A DNA stretch of 64,000 nt from JACVRW01 sp963835705 (lineage in GTDB: Bacteria > Actinomycetota > Thermoleophilia > Solirubrobacterales > Thermoleophilaceae). The position numbers were made by a program, and so were the translations under genes. How positions within the stretch are numbered: the first letter of the stretch is position 1; every line of letters starts with the position of its first letter. The notes under the pieces are model-generated. The model was not told the DNA's origin and ran no database searches. It worked only from the letters and a program-made list of their open reading frames with translations. This document shows positions 26,005 through 33,376 of this stretch, one piece after another. The DNA lies in assembly GCA_963835705.1 (NCBI GenBank), contig CAWIGR010000021.1, positions 62,001 through 126,000 on the forward strand. Direction: 5' to 3'.

Positions 26005-26024
26005 CCGTCCAGGGTGGCAGAGGC
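25943..26024. repeat. 82-bp direct repeat, copy in the EamA 5' end
   Basis: Bases 25943-26024 are identical to 27767-27848. This copy spans the first 20 or so codons of the EamA gene plus 20 bases upstream. Sequence outside the 82 bases differs completely. Confidence 0.85.
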
Positions 26025-26084
26025 GCTCGGCTCATCCCCGCTGAACGACCTGTCGGCCGCGCCGTTCGAGGCGGTGCCCGCGCG

Positions 26085-26815
26085 ATGACTGATGGCTCGC
26101 TGCGCTCGATGCTGAACGCCGCCCGCGAGGAGGGCCGCTACACGATGGACGACCTCACCGTGATGAGGTCCGATGGTTTCGGATGGACACCCCGAAGCAC
26201 CGTCGGGAGGCCGCGTGGTTCGCCGAACAGGTCGAGGCCGTCATCGACGTCGGCCGCGTGACCCACTTGCGCGGGGTCCACTACGCGGTCGTGTCCGTCG
26301 AGGCGGTCACCGCTTCGCGACGCCCGCAATCCCGAAGCGAGCTTCGCGCCGTTCTACTGGCCCGAACCGTTGGCGGAAGTCGCCGACGCCAGGGCGGCCA
26401 TCGAAGTCTCGGAGCCGCTCGTCACGGTCGAGGAGTTCGAGGGGACTCAGCCGTTCAACCTCGCCATCTGGGGCGAGAAGGCATCGCTCAGAGACGTGCT
26501 CGCGCCGATCGCCGCCGCTCGGAAGCTCCAGGCGCTCGAGGCGCTGCACTTCCCCGAGCCGGAATCCTGGCGCGACGCGTCGCCCTGACGCCCGATCAGG
26601 TGCGGTTGCACTCCTTGCCCGAAGCCTGCTGAAGGAGACGGAGCAACGAGCGGAGGCCTGGCGGGGGGCCCATGGCGTGGAGCAGACCGAGATCGACGCC
26701 CTGGCCGCTCCAGCCCGACCTGCTGGAGCAGATCGCCCGAGAGGCGATGGCACCGTTCTACGACTCGGAGCTTCGCCGGCGCGTCGACAAGGGCGCGCGA
26801 CGAGGCGAGCGGTGC
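26085..26815 (+). pseudogene. Decayed conserved actinobacterial protein
   Basis: Several frames carry consecutive pieces of one protein: TDGSLRSMLNAAREEGRYTM at 26085, DTPKHRREAAWFAEQVEAVI with VTHLRGVHYAVV, then FEGTQPFNLAIWGEKASLRD with VLAPIAA, and finally LKETEQRAEAWRGAHGVEQT with EIDALAALQPDLLEQIAREA and PFYDSELRRRVDK. From memory these match, in order, a widespread actinobacterial family with G-E-K-S-S-L-x-x-V-L and V-E-Q-T-E-I-D-A-L signatures, normally over 350 residues. The stretch between GEKASL and the last part is largely missing and several frames are needed. This is real decay rather than a single error. Confidence 0.5.
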
Positions 26816-26984
26816 CGGTTCGACCCTACCCTGGCCAGCCCGCGACGCGCGGCCACGACGCTCTCTTCGGCCGCGGGCCTTCGCGGCCGGGACGACATCG
26901 AGCGAGACGGTAACCGCGAGGAGGATGGGCGCTTCATGTCAATTGCGACGGACGACATTGGTCGACCTTCGGCCATGGTCGTGG

Positions 26985-27040
26985 AAGATTTGCTTGGCCC
27001 CAGCCGTCCAGTGATCGCAGGGCTGACAACCAAGGGAGGA
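26985..27040 (+). promoter_or_regulatory. Conserved upstream element of EGH-repeat genes, copy 2
   Basis: AAGATTT (26985-26991), 13 bases, CGTC (27005-27008), 2 bases, GTGATCG (27011-27017), 11 bases, ACCA (27029-27032), 4 bases, AGGA (27037-27040), 7 bases, ATG 27048. The order and spacing match the element upstream of copy 1 at 19310. AGGA is the ribosome-binding site; the other blocks are likely promoter or operator. Confidence 0.5.
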
Positions 27041-27047
27041 ACCTCAT

Positions 27048-27461
27048 ATGGCAGATCGGATTGAACTCGAACCCGTGGGCGACGGCGTGCGTTGGCGCTT
27101 GCGTCACGCGCTGACCGACGTGGAGGGCCACATGCCCTTCAGGACCCGCTTCGCGGTGGAGGACGAGGACGCCGAGGGCCACATGCCCAGGATCAGGAAT
27201 TGGTTTTCGGTGGAGCCGGACGGTGAGGACGAGGGCGGCGAGCCGCTCTACCGGATCGAGACCGAGGGCGACGCCGAGGGCCACGCCGTCAGGCCCAGGG
27301 GGTTCGCGGCGGAGGAGCAGGACACCGAAGGCCACATGCCCAGGCTCAAGACTGGTTTCACGCTTGAGCCGACCGGCGAGGAAGAGGGCGGCGACCCCGT
27401 CTACCGCATGCTGGTCGAGGGCGACAACGCCGAGGGGCACATCTTCAGGAGCGGCCGCTAG
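27048..27461 (+). CDS. EGH-repeat protein, copy 2 (intact)
   Basis: The 137-residue acidic protein has five Glu-Gly-His motifs at residues 26, 43, 77, 94 and 129, spaced 17, 34, 17 and 35. Each follows an acidic residue pair (DVEGHMP, DAEGHMP, DAEGHAV, DTEGHMP, NAEGHIF). The long spacers contain a Glu/Gly hairpin (EPDGEDEGGEPLYRI, EPTGEEEGGDPVYRM). The first 45 residues are nearly identical to copy 1. There is no cysteine, signal peptide or membrane segment. A strong GGGAGGA site precedes ATG 27048. The stop shares CTAG with the opposing GAF remnant. Function unknown: a metal-binding or processed repeat peptide is possible (inference). Confidence 0.72.
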   Translation: MADRIELEPVGDGVRWRLRHALTDVEGHMPFRTRFAVEDEDAEGHMPRIRNWFSVEPDGEDEGGEPLYRIETEGDAEGHAVRPRGFAAEEQDTEGHMPRLKTGFTLEPTGEEEGGDPVYRMLVEGDNAEGHIFRSGR

Positions 27462-27602
27462 AGCATCAGATCGTCCCCGCGCCGCGACCCGGCCGCGCCT
27501 GACAGCACCGCCTCGAGGGCCTTCATCAGGCGCCGGCCGGCCTCGCGATGGGCCCATCGAGCGCGTCGCGCGTCTGCGCCACCCGGCGACCACCGGCGAT
27601 CT
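27458..27602 (-). pseudogene. GAF-protein C-terminal remnant
   Basis: Minus-strand pieces VAQTRDALDGP and HREAGRRLMKALEAVLSGAAG (one frameshift between) resemble the end of the GAF protein at 18234-18876, which reads VAEALDALEGP and RREAGSRLLEALAEVLSGPAG. The stop codon TAG at 27460-27458 shares the CTAG with the stop of the EGH-repeat gene. Nothing recognisable of the GAF domain or a subtilase is found further along the strand. This is the inverted and truncated counterpart of the 17.4-19.3 kb cassette. Confidence 0.6.
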
Positions 27603-27766
27603 ATGAGAGGTGGGAGCGGAGGTAAGCATCGACGACGGGGCGGTCGCCTGCGCGGCGTTCCTGCGCTCGGAGATGTCGCGCAGCGGAGGGGTGGTGGACT
27701 GCTTCGGCCCGAAGGAGCGCGTCCCGCTTGGGCTGGAGGCACCGTCAGAACTGAGCGACCGCAACA

Positions 27767-27848
27767 CAGGTGCTGGACCAGATGACTGCGAGCCCGAGGT
27801 AGAGGCCGATCACGGCGGCGCGCGACACCCGTCCAGGGTGGCAGAGGC
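27767..27848. repeat. 82-bp direct repeat, second copy
   Basis: Identical to 25943-26024, the 5' end of the EamA transporter gene, and in the same orientation. Here it encodes only an orphan start with AAVIGLYLGLAVIWSST and then diverges. It lies in a gene-free stretch (27603-27916) before the gene at 27917; nothing else is seen in that stretch. Confidence 0.85.
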
Positions 27849-27916
27849 CGACGGGTTGCCTGGGCCGCGCTTCGGCGGGAAGATGCGTACGCTCGAAGAC
27901 CACGGAATCGAGGGGC

Positions 27917-28321
27917 ATGAGCGAGAGCAACAAGCCGGGTGCGACCGAGCTCAAAGAGCTGATGGGACGGGTGCTCGATTCGGGCGCCTCCGAGGCGCTC
28001 GGGCACTTCATGGTGCGACAGGTCGCTCTCGGCCACATGGCACCCAACGCGGATGACGCCGTCCTCGAAGGCGTCGAGGCCTCGCCCGACGGCGGGGCCG
28101 CGATGGCGGAAGCCCACCTGCTCGGCCTGCCGGAGCACGAGCGAGAGGCTCTCCTCGAGCGGGCCGCCACAGAGACGGGCCGCCGGCTGCACGCCGCGGC
28201 ATTCGCGCTGCTCGCAGCCGTTGGCGCCGCGCGGCTCGCAGTCGACGTCACCCCGGAGATGGTGGCCGTGGCGGCGATAACGGAGCTCGGCGATTCCCCG
28301 CCCGACGCCGGGCGGCCCTGA
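27917..28321 (+). CDS. Hypothetical protein, helical
   Basis: A 134-residue Ala/Glu-rich protein starts at ATG 27917 behind a close GAGGGG. Segments ATELKELMGRVLDSGASEAL, ALGHMAPNADDAVLEGVEAS and LLERAATETGRRLHAAAFAL look like successive amphipathic helices. There is no signal peptide, membrane segment or cysteine. It ends eight bases before the cupin gene, so the two are probably one operon. I recognise no family. Confidence 0.55.
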   Translation: MSESNKPGATELKELMGRVLDSGASEALGHFMVRQVALGHMAPNADDAVLEGVEASPDGGAAMAEAHLLGLPEHEREALLERAATETGRRLHAAAFALLAAVGAARLAVDVTPEMVAVAAITELGDSPPDAGRP

Positions 28322-28329
28322 GGCCTGCG

Positions 28330-28686
28330 ATGCCTGAGCTGATCGAGTCGCCCGTGCGAGTGGAGGCCGCCGGCGAGCCCCCCAAGCTGATCGACGAGTT
28401 CGCCGGTAGTGCGAGCAACTCGGAGGAGCGCGTGAGCGTGGCCCGGATGCGATCGCCCGCCGGCTGGATCGAGCCCGGGCAGCGGCCGGACTTCGACGAG
28501 TACACGGTGGTCCTCTCAGGCGCGCTCCGCGTGGAGAGCGAGGACGGCTCCCTCGACGTCTCGGCCGGCCAGGGCGTGCTGACGCGCGCGGGAGAGTGGG
28601 TGCGCTACTCGACACCCGAGGGTGCCGAGTACATCGCCGTCTGCCTGCCGGCGTTCTCGCCGGAGACGGTGCACCGCGACGGCTGA
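28330..28686 (+). CDS. Cupin-domain protein
   Basis: The 118-residue protein has the two-part cupin barrel signature: GQRPDFDEYTVVLSGALRVE for motif 1 and GEWVRYSTPEGAEYIAVCLP for motif 2. The usual metal-binding His residues of motif 1 are not both present (Asp and Glu occupy the positions in DFDEYTVV), so metal binding is uncertain. It follows a hypothetical gene by eight bases. Cupins of this size often act as small sugar or acid-binding enzymes or sensors; the role here is unknown. Confidence 0.75.
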   Translation: MPELIESPVRVEAAGEPPKLIDEFAGSASNSEERVSVARMRSPAGWIEPGQRPDFDEYTVVLSGALRVESEDGSLDVSAGQGVLTRAGEWVRYSTPEGAEYIAVCLPAFSPETVHRDG

Positions 28687-28716
28687 TGCACCGCCGCCTG
28701 GCGCCGGCCCTCTCCG

Positions 28717-29235
28717 CTACGGCATCCTGAAGGTCGGATACAGCAGCGACTGCCCGGTCCGCATCGTGAACCGGTGCAGCAGGCTGTTGTTCACGATGTT
28801 CGTGGTCGTGCGGTTCACGTAGTCGGCGCTGGAGCCGGGGATGGTCTTCCGGAAGTCCCAGTAGGCGTCCTGGTTGCGGTTGACGTAGAGGTACTCGAAG
28901 CCCGCGCGCTGGTCGGTGTCGAGGAGCCGGAACTCGGCGACGTCGTTCTCGTCCATGTCGTAGTTGGCCGTCTCCAGCAGCTCGTCGCCGAAGCGGGAGT
29001 TGAAGATCCGCGCGTCCCACCGCGTGTCGTTGTCCAAGTCGAACCAGGCGTCGTCGATCCTGCCGTTGCCGTCGCGGTCGATGGACGCGGCGTCCCAGGC
29101 CCGGTCACGATCGGTCTGAGCGTACTGCCAGCCGGCGGCCGACGCTGTCGAGGCGCTCGCCAACAGGGCGACGAGCGCGGCGAGGACCGCTAGGGCGACG
29201 GACTTGTTCAGGTGAGTTGAGGTGAGGGATGACAT
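28717..29235 (-). CDS. Secreted protein with EF-hand-like motif
   Basis: ATG 29235 follows an AGGAGA site. A signal peptide (KSVALAVLAALVALLASAST then ASA) is followed by about 140 residues rich in Asp/Asn/Arg. SIDRDGNGRIDDAWFDLDND is an EF-hand-type calcium loop (D-x-D-x-N-G), and similar acidic loops recur (NYDMDENDVAEFRLLDTDQR). No anchor is seen. It is probably an exported calcium-binding protein of unknown role. It lies downstream of the secreted protein gene at 29409 on the same strand, separated by a terminator hairpin. Confidence 0.65.
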   Translation of the reverse strand: MSSLTSTHLNKSVALAVLAALVALLASASTASAAGWQYAQTDRDRAWDAASIDRDGNGRIDDAWFDLDNDTRWDARIFNSRFGDELLETANYDMDENDVAEFRLLDTDQRAGFEYLYVNRNQDAYWDFRKTIPGSSADYVNRTTTNIVNNSLLHRFTMRTGQSLLYPTFRMP

Positions 29236-29344
29236 GCTGGGCTCTCCTAGGTGCGCGATGGACTCGATGCCCCCACGACGCGCCAAGGGAGGGGGATCTT
29301 CCTTTCGTTCGAAGGAGATTCGGGTGAAGGCCGAGTGCACGACG

Positions 29345-29388
29345 GCGCACGGCGCCGTGCCGGTAGGTGACCGGCCGGCGCCGTGCGC
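29345..29388 (-). terminator. Strong hairpin terminator after the 29409 gene
   Basis: GCGCACGGCGCC (29345-29356) pairs perfectly with GGCGCCGTGCGC (29377-29388), and an inner GCCGGT/ACCGGC stem extends it. It lies about 20 bases past the stop of the minus-strand gene ending at 29409. No T-run is evident. Confidence 0.65.
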
Positions 29389-29408
29389 GGTGACGTCGTT
29401 GCCCTACG

Positions 29409-29948
29409 TCAGCGGATGAAGCAGAACGATGTGCTCGCGTCGCTCTCGGAGTTGGGACCGGTGTGGCGCAGCCAGCGCCACTGGCTGTAGTAGCCCGGCA
29501 CGGAGCCGTTTCGCTTCCAAACGAGCTTCTGGCGGACGCGGTAGATCCCGCTCCGCCCGACGACGAACTGCTGGCGCTCGTAGGGAAAGCGCAGCACGCG
29601 GCCGTTGCTCACGTCCTGCCAGACGATCGCGTAGTTGTTGTCCGACACGAGCGCCCGGTAGGTGCTGCCGGCGGCGAGCAGCCAGCGCGTCCGGTCTCCG
29701 CTCAGCTCGTAGAACTGCGTGTAGAGGTACGCAACCTGCGTGTCCCGCCGGTAGGTCGCGTTCGCCGCGTAAACCCTCGGGAAGTCGGTGGCGAACCCGA
29801 CTCCGCCGACGCCGGTCTGCTCGACGATGCCGCAGTCGGTCCAGCCCCACGAGAAGCGGGGCGGCGCCGCATTGGCGGTTCCGGCCACCGATAGCAGCAA
29901 CGTGAGGCAGGCCACGAGGGCGACCATGGACTTGCGAGGGAAACTCAT
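29409..29948 (-). CDS. Hypothetical secreted protein
   Basis: ATG 29948 is preceded by AAGGAGAGG. A signal peptide (KSMVALVACLTLLLSVAGTA, then NAA) leads to about 150 residues rich in Trp/Tyr/Arg: RFSWGWTDCGIVEQTGVGGV, TQVAYLYTQFYELSGDRTRW and YYSQWRWLRHTGPNSESDAS. One cysteine lies near each end (TDC and SFCFIR), probably forming a disulfide. It resembles the protein at 23704 in style. Function unknown. A strong hairpin follows it. Confidence 0.65.
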   Translation of the reverse strand: MSFPRKSMVALVACLTLLLSVAGTANAAPPRFSWGWTDCGIVEQTGVGGVGFATDFPRVYAANATYRRDTQVAYLYTQFYELSGDRTRWLLAAGSTYRALVSDNNYAIVWQDVSNGRVLRFPYERQQFVVGRSGIYRVRQKLVWKRNGSVPGYYSQWRWLRHTGPNSESDASTSFCFIR

Positions 29949-30136
29949 GTCCTCTCCTTGGGTGGTTGACCGAACACCCCCAAGACGGGCCCGCCGCGGT
30001 GCGTCTTCCACTCCGTCCGTGCGATCGTCACACAGTGAGCCGACTGGGGATCCGCCCGCCTAGCCCGAGCCGCGCCCCCTCTTGCTTCGCGTTGGGCAAA
30101 CCCGGCGCGTAGGTCCGTGCGACGGAAAGCCCGCTG

Positions 30137-30190
30137 AGGGGGGTGGGTAGCGTCAGTGCCGCTATGCGGCATCAGGACTACCCACCCCCT
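30137..30190. terminator. Long hairpin between rne and the 29948 gene
   Basis: GGGGGTGGGTAG near 30138-30150 pairs with CTACCCACCCCC near 30178-30189, and an inner TGCCGC/GCGGCA stem (30156-30161 and 30166-30171) closes a three-base loop. It lies about 105 bases after the rne stop on the minus strand, so it probably ends rne transcription. The rest of 29949-30296 shows no gene. Confidence 0.6.
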
Positions 30191-30296
30191 ACCTCCGCGC
30201 GACCAGCCCGCCCGAAGGCGCCCGGACCGGACGGGCGCCCACGCAATACCGCCTGAAGCCCACGGAGAAGCGAGAGGGGAGCGGCGCCTAGGCTCG

Positions 30297-32180
30297 CTAG
30301 CCCGAGGCCTCGGCCTTCTTCCGTCGCCCGCGGCCGCCCCGGCGGCCGCGGCGCCGGCGGCGCCCGTCCCCCGAGGATTCCGAGGACGACGACGGCGTCG
30401 CGAGGCCCTCGGGCGGATCCACCAGCGACGCCTGGGCGGCGCTGCGGCCCACCTTCTCGATCCGCACCAGCGTCCGCTCGCCCACGAGCGTGGCCGCGCC
30501 GAACACCGAGATCACGTAGCCGTCGAGCTTCGCGACCGCGTCGTCCTCGTTGTACATGTGCGGCTCCTCGATCCTGACGAGCACCTCCTCGCCCTCGCGG
30601 AACGGGAGCGCGCGCTCCTCCACCTCGTCGCGGCTGCCCTCGAGGACCACCTCGAAGTGGTCGATCGGCAGCGCCTCGGTGCCCTCGAAGTGGAAGTGGC
30701 GGCCGGTCTCCTCCTCGATTTCCACGATCGGGCCGGGCACGCCGTGGCCGCCCACCAGGATGGCGGCGACCTTGGGGTGCACGCGGATAAGGAACGCGGG
30801 GCCGGGCCGCTCGGCCGCCACGTCGTGCAGCCAGCGGTCGACCTCGATGGCCACCGTCTCCTCGGACAGCACAACACCCTCGCCCTCGCAGGTCGGGCAG
30901 CTCTTCGTGAGGATCTCGCGCACGCCGTCGGTCACGTTCTGGCGCGTCATCTCCACGAGCCCGAGCGGCGAGATCTCGACCACGTAGGTCTTGGTGCGGT
31001 CCTCGTCGAGCGCCTTGCGCAGCACCTTCAGGACGGCGTCGCGGTTGCGCGCCCGGGCCATGTCGATGAAGTCGATGACGATGATCCCGCCGATGTCGCG
31101 CAGCCGCAGCTGGCGCACCACCTCGTCGGCCGCCTCGAGGTTCGTCCGCGTGATGGTGTCCTCGAGCTTGGCGCCCTTGCCGCGGCCCGTGAACGAGCCC
31201 GAGTTGACGTCGATCACCGTCATCGCCTCGGCGTAGTCGATCATCAGGTAGCCGCCGCTCGGCAGGTCGACCCGGCGCTTCAGCACCGACAGGATCGCCT
31301 CCTCCACGCCGTAGCGCTCGAACAGCGGGTCGTCGTCCTTGTAGAAGACGAGCCGCTCGAGCAGCTCCGGCGCGGTGCGGTTGAAGAACGACTCGAGCCG
31401 GTGGTGCTGCTTCTGGTCGTCCACGATCGCCTTCTCGAACTCGCCCGAGAAGATGTCGCGCGCCACCCGGACCGACAGGTCGGCCTCCTGGAACGCCATC
31501 GCCGGCGCGGGCGTCTCCTTGGCCCGCTGCTGCAGCACGTCGTGCAGCTTGTGCAGGTACTTGATCTCGCGCTCGAAGTCCTCGCGCTTGGCGCCCTGGG
31601 CGGCCGTGCGCACGATCACGCCGCCGTCGCCCAGCTCCGCCTTGCCGGCGGCGCGGCGCAGCCGGTCGCGCTCCTTGTCCTCAAGCCGCCGCGACACGCC
31701 GACCCCGTCGCCCTGCGGCACGTACACGAGGTAGCGCCCGGCGATCGAGAGCTGCATCGACAAGCGCGGGCCCTTGGTCTTCAGCGGGTCCTTGATCGCC
31801 TGGACCAGGATCTCCTGGCCCGGCTTGAGCAGCTCGGTTATCCGCTTGCCCTTGCCGCCCCCTCGGCCGCCGCGGCCGCGGCGGGCCACCTCGACGCCGG
31901 GGAACACCACGTCGTCAGCGTGCAGGAAGCCGTTCTTCTCGAGCCCGATGTCGACGAACGCCGCCTCGAGCCCGGGCAGGACGTTGTCGACCTTGCCCTT
32001 GTAGACGTTTCCGACGATGGACCGCGATCCGCGGCGCTCGATGTAGAGCTCCGCGACGCGCCAGTCGTCGCTTGCCTTCTTGCCGCGGCCCCTGTTACCT
32101 CCGGAGGGGGCTCCCTCCGATTCCAGGATCGCGACTCTGGTTTCGCCACGGTCCACCGTGACGAGCAACTGCTTTCTCAA
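30297..32180 (-). CDS. rne: Ribonuclease E/G family protein
   Basis: The 627-residue protein begins (TTG 32180) RKQLLVTVDRGETRVAILES. It has an S1 RNA-binding segment (GNVYKGKVDNVLPGLEAAFV, DIGLEKNGFLHADDV) and the catalytic metal-binding DVNSGSFTG and VIDFIDM. The Zn-link Cys pair is in SCPTCEGEG. The tail is Arg/Gly-rich (RRRRRGRRGGRGRRKK), typical for RNA binding. It matures rRNA/tRNA and drives mRNA decay. It lies immediately downstream of the cell-elongation genes on the same strand, with about 20 bases to rodA. Confidence 0.93.
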   Translation of the reverse strand: MRKQLLVTVDRGETRVAILESEGAPSGGNRGRGKKASDDWRVAELYIERRGSRSIVGNVYKGKVDNVLPGLEAAFVDIGLEKNGFLHADDVVFPGVEVARRGRGGRGGGKGKRITELLKPGQEILVQAIKDPLKTKGPRLSMQLSIAGRYLVYVPQGDGVGVSRRLEDKERDRLRRAAGKAELGDGGVIVRTAAQGAKREDFEREIKYLHKLHDVLQQRAKETPAPAMAFQEADLSVRVARDIFSGEFEKAIVDDQKQHHRLESFFNRTAPELLERLVFYKDDDPLFERYGVEEAILSVLKRRVDLPSGGYLMIDYAEAMTVIDVNSGSFTGRGKGAKLEDTITRTNLEAADEVVRQLRLRDIGGIIVIDFIDMARARNRDAVLKVLRKALDEDRTKTYVVEISPLGLVEMTRQNVTDGVREILTKSCPTCEGEGVVLSEETVAIEVDRWLHDVAAERPGPAFLIRVHPKVAAILVGGHGVPGPIVEIEEETGRHFHFEGTEALPIDHFEVVLEGSRDEVEERALPFREGEEVLVRIEEPHMYNEDDAVAKLDGYVISVFGAATLVGERTLVRIEKVGRSAAQASLVDPPEGLATPSSSSESSGDGRRRRRGRRGGRGRRKKAEASG

Positions 32181-32200
32181 AAGGAAGTCCTCTCATAGCT

Positions 32201-33376
32201 TCAGAGGCCCTTGGCGGCAGCCGTTTCGCGCGCCTGCGCGTGGATCGACTGCAGTAGGCCTATGGCCATCAGTGTGGTGATCACCGACGAGCCTCCATAT
32301 GACATTAGTGGGAGGGGGATGCCGGTGATGGGCATGATCCCGATGGTCATGCCCACATTGACGAATACCTGGAACATCAGCATCGCGGTGATGCCGCCGG
32401 CCACAAGCGCTCCGTAGAAGTTCTTGGACATCGTCAGGATCCTCAACGCCCTCCAGATCAAGAGCGCGAACAGCGACAGGACGAGGGCCGCCCCCACGAA
32501 TCCGAACTCCTCCCCCACCACCGAGAAGATGAAGTCCGTGTGGTGCTCCGGGAGGAAGTCGAGCTCCGTCTGAGTGGCCTCCGCGCGGCCGGTCTTCCCG
32601 CCCGCGCCGATCGCCGTCAGCGACTGATTGATCTGGTATCCCTCTTCGGCAGGATCGTCCGAGGGGTTGAGGAACGCGGTCAGGCGATCCATCTGGTACG
32701 GCTTGAGCACCTCGACCCCGACCGCCGGCGCGGCCAGCAGCACGAGCGCGATCGCGGCCGCCCCCAGCCCCGCCAGCGCGGCGAAGTGCGTCCATGGAGT
32801 GCCCGCCACGAACAGCACGGCGAGCACGATGGCCAGGTACACGAGTCCCGAGCCCAGGTCCGGCTGGGCGATCACGAGCATGGCCGGCACGAGCGCCAGC
32901 AGCACGATCCGGCTGGTCGTCTCCCGCTCGCCCAGCCGCCTCATGCGGTCGACCATGAACGCGGACAGGGCCAGGACCAGCAGCAGCTTCCCGAGCTCCG
33001 AGGCCTGGAAGTTGAAGAACCCGAACTCGATCGCCCGCCGCGAGCCGCGCGCCGAGAAGCCCAGCGCGTAGACGAGCAGGATCGTGGCGATCATGAGGCC
33101 GTACACGCCGAACTTCCAGTCGCGCAGGCGCGAGTAGTCGAAGCGCGACAGCAGGAACATGAGCACCAAGCCGACGCCCGCGTAGGCCAGCTGGCGGTAC
33201 AGGTAGTAGTCCGGCTGGCCGGGGATGTCGCCCGTGGTGCCGACCCGCACCGTGTAGACGCTCGCCGCAACCAGCCCGAGCGTGGCGAGAAGCAGCAGCG
33301 GGTCGATGCGCAGGAAGCGCGGCCCGTCCTCGCGGAAGTCCTGGACAGCGGTGGCGCCCACCGGGCCTTCGACCAT
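32201..33376 (-). CDS. rodA: Rod-shape SEDS glycosyltransferase RodA
   Basis: ATG 33376 gives 391 residues with about ten membrane helices. SEDS landmarks are present: FGFFNFQASELGKLLLVLAL, VIAQPDLGSGLVYLAIVLAV, LPEHHTDFIFSVVGEEFGFV and GIPLPLMSYGGSSVITTLMA. RodA polymerises lipid II during lateral wall growth with PBP2. Its start codon overlaps the PBP2 stop by one base (TGATG), so the two are coupled. Gene order mrdA-rodA is the usual one for elongasome clusters. Confidence 0.95.
   Translation of the reverse strand: MVEGPVGATAVQDFREDGPRFLRIDPLLLLATLGLVAASVYTVRVGTTGDIPGQPDYYLYRQLAYAGVGLVLMFLLSRFDYSRLRDWKFGVYGLMIATILLVYALGFSARGSRRAIEFGFFNFQASELGKLLLVLALSAFMVDRMRRLGERETTSRIVLLALVPAMLVIAQPDLGSGLVYLAIVLAVLFVAGTPWTHFAALAGLGAAAIALVLLAAPAVGVEVLKPYQMDRLTAFLNPSDDPAEEGYQINQSLTAIGAGGKTGRAEATQTELDFLPEHHTDFIFSVVGEEFGFVGAALVLSLFALLIWRALRILTMSKNFYGALVAGGITAMLMFQVFVNVGMTIGIMPITGIPLPLMSYGGSSVITTLMAIGLLQSIHAQARETAAAKGL

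Noticed and set aside
27610..27780. Possible gene starting near 27610 (GAEVSIDDGAVACAAFLRSE)
   Set aside because: It runs into the 82-bp duplicate of the EamA gene in the antisense sense and has no ribosome-binding site at a good distance; not enough support.
30156..32198. Long plus-strand frame opposite rne
   Set aside because: Antisense to a clear RNase E/G gene with catalytic motifs; composition is typical of an antisense shadow in high-GC DNA.
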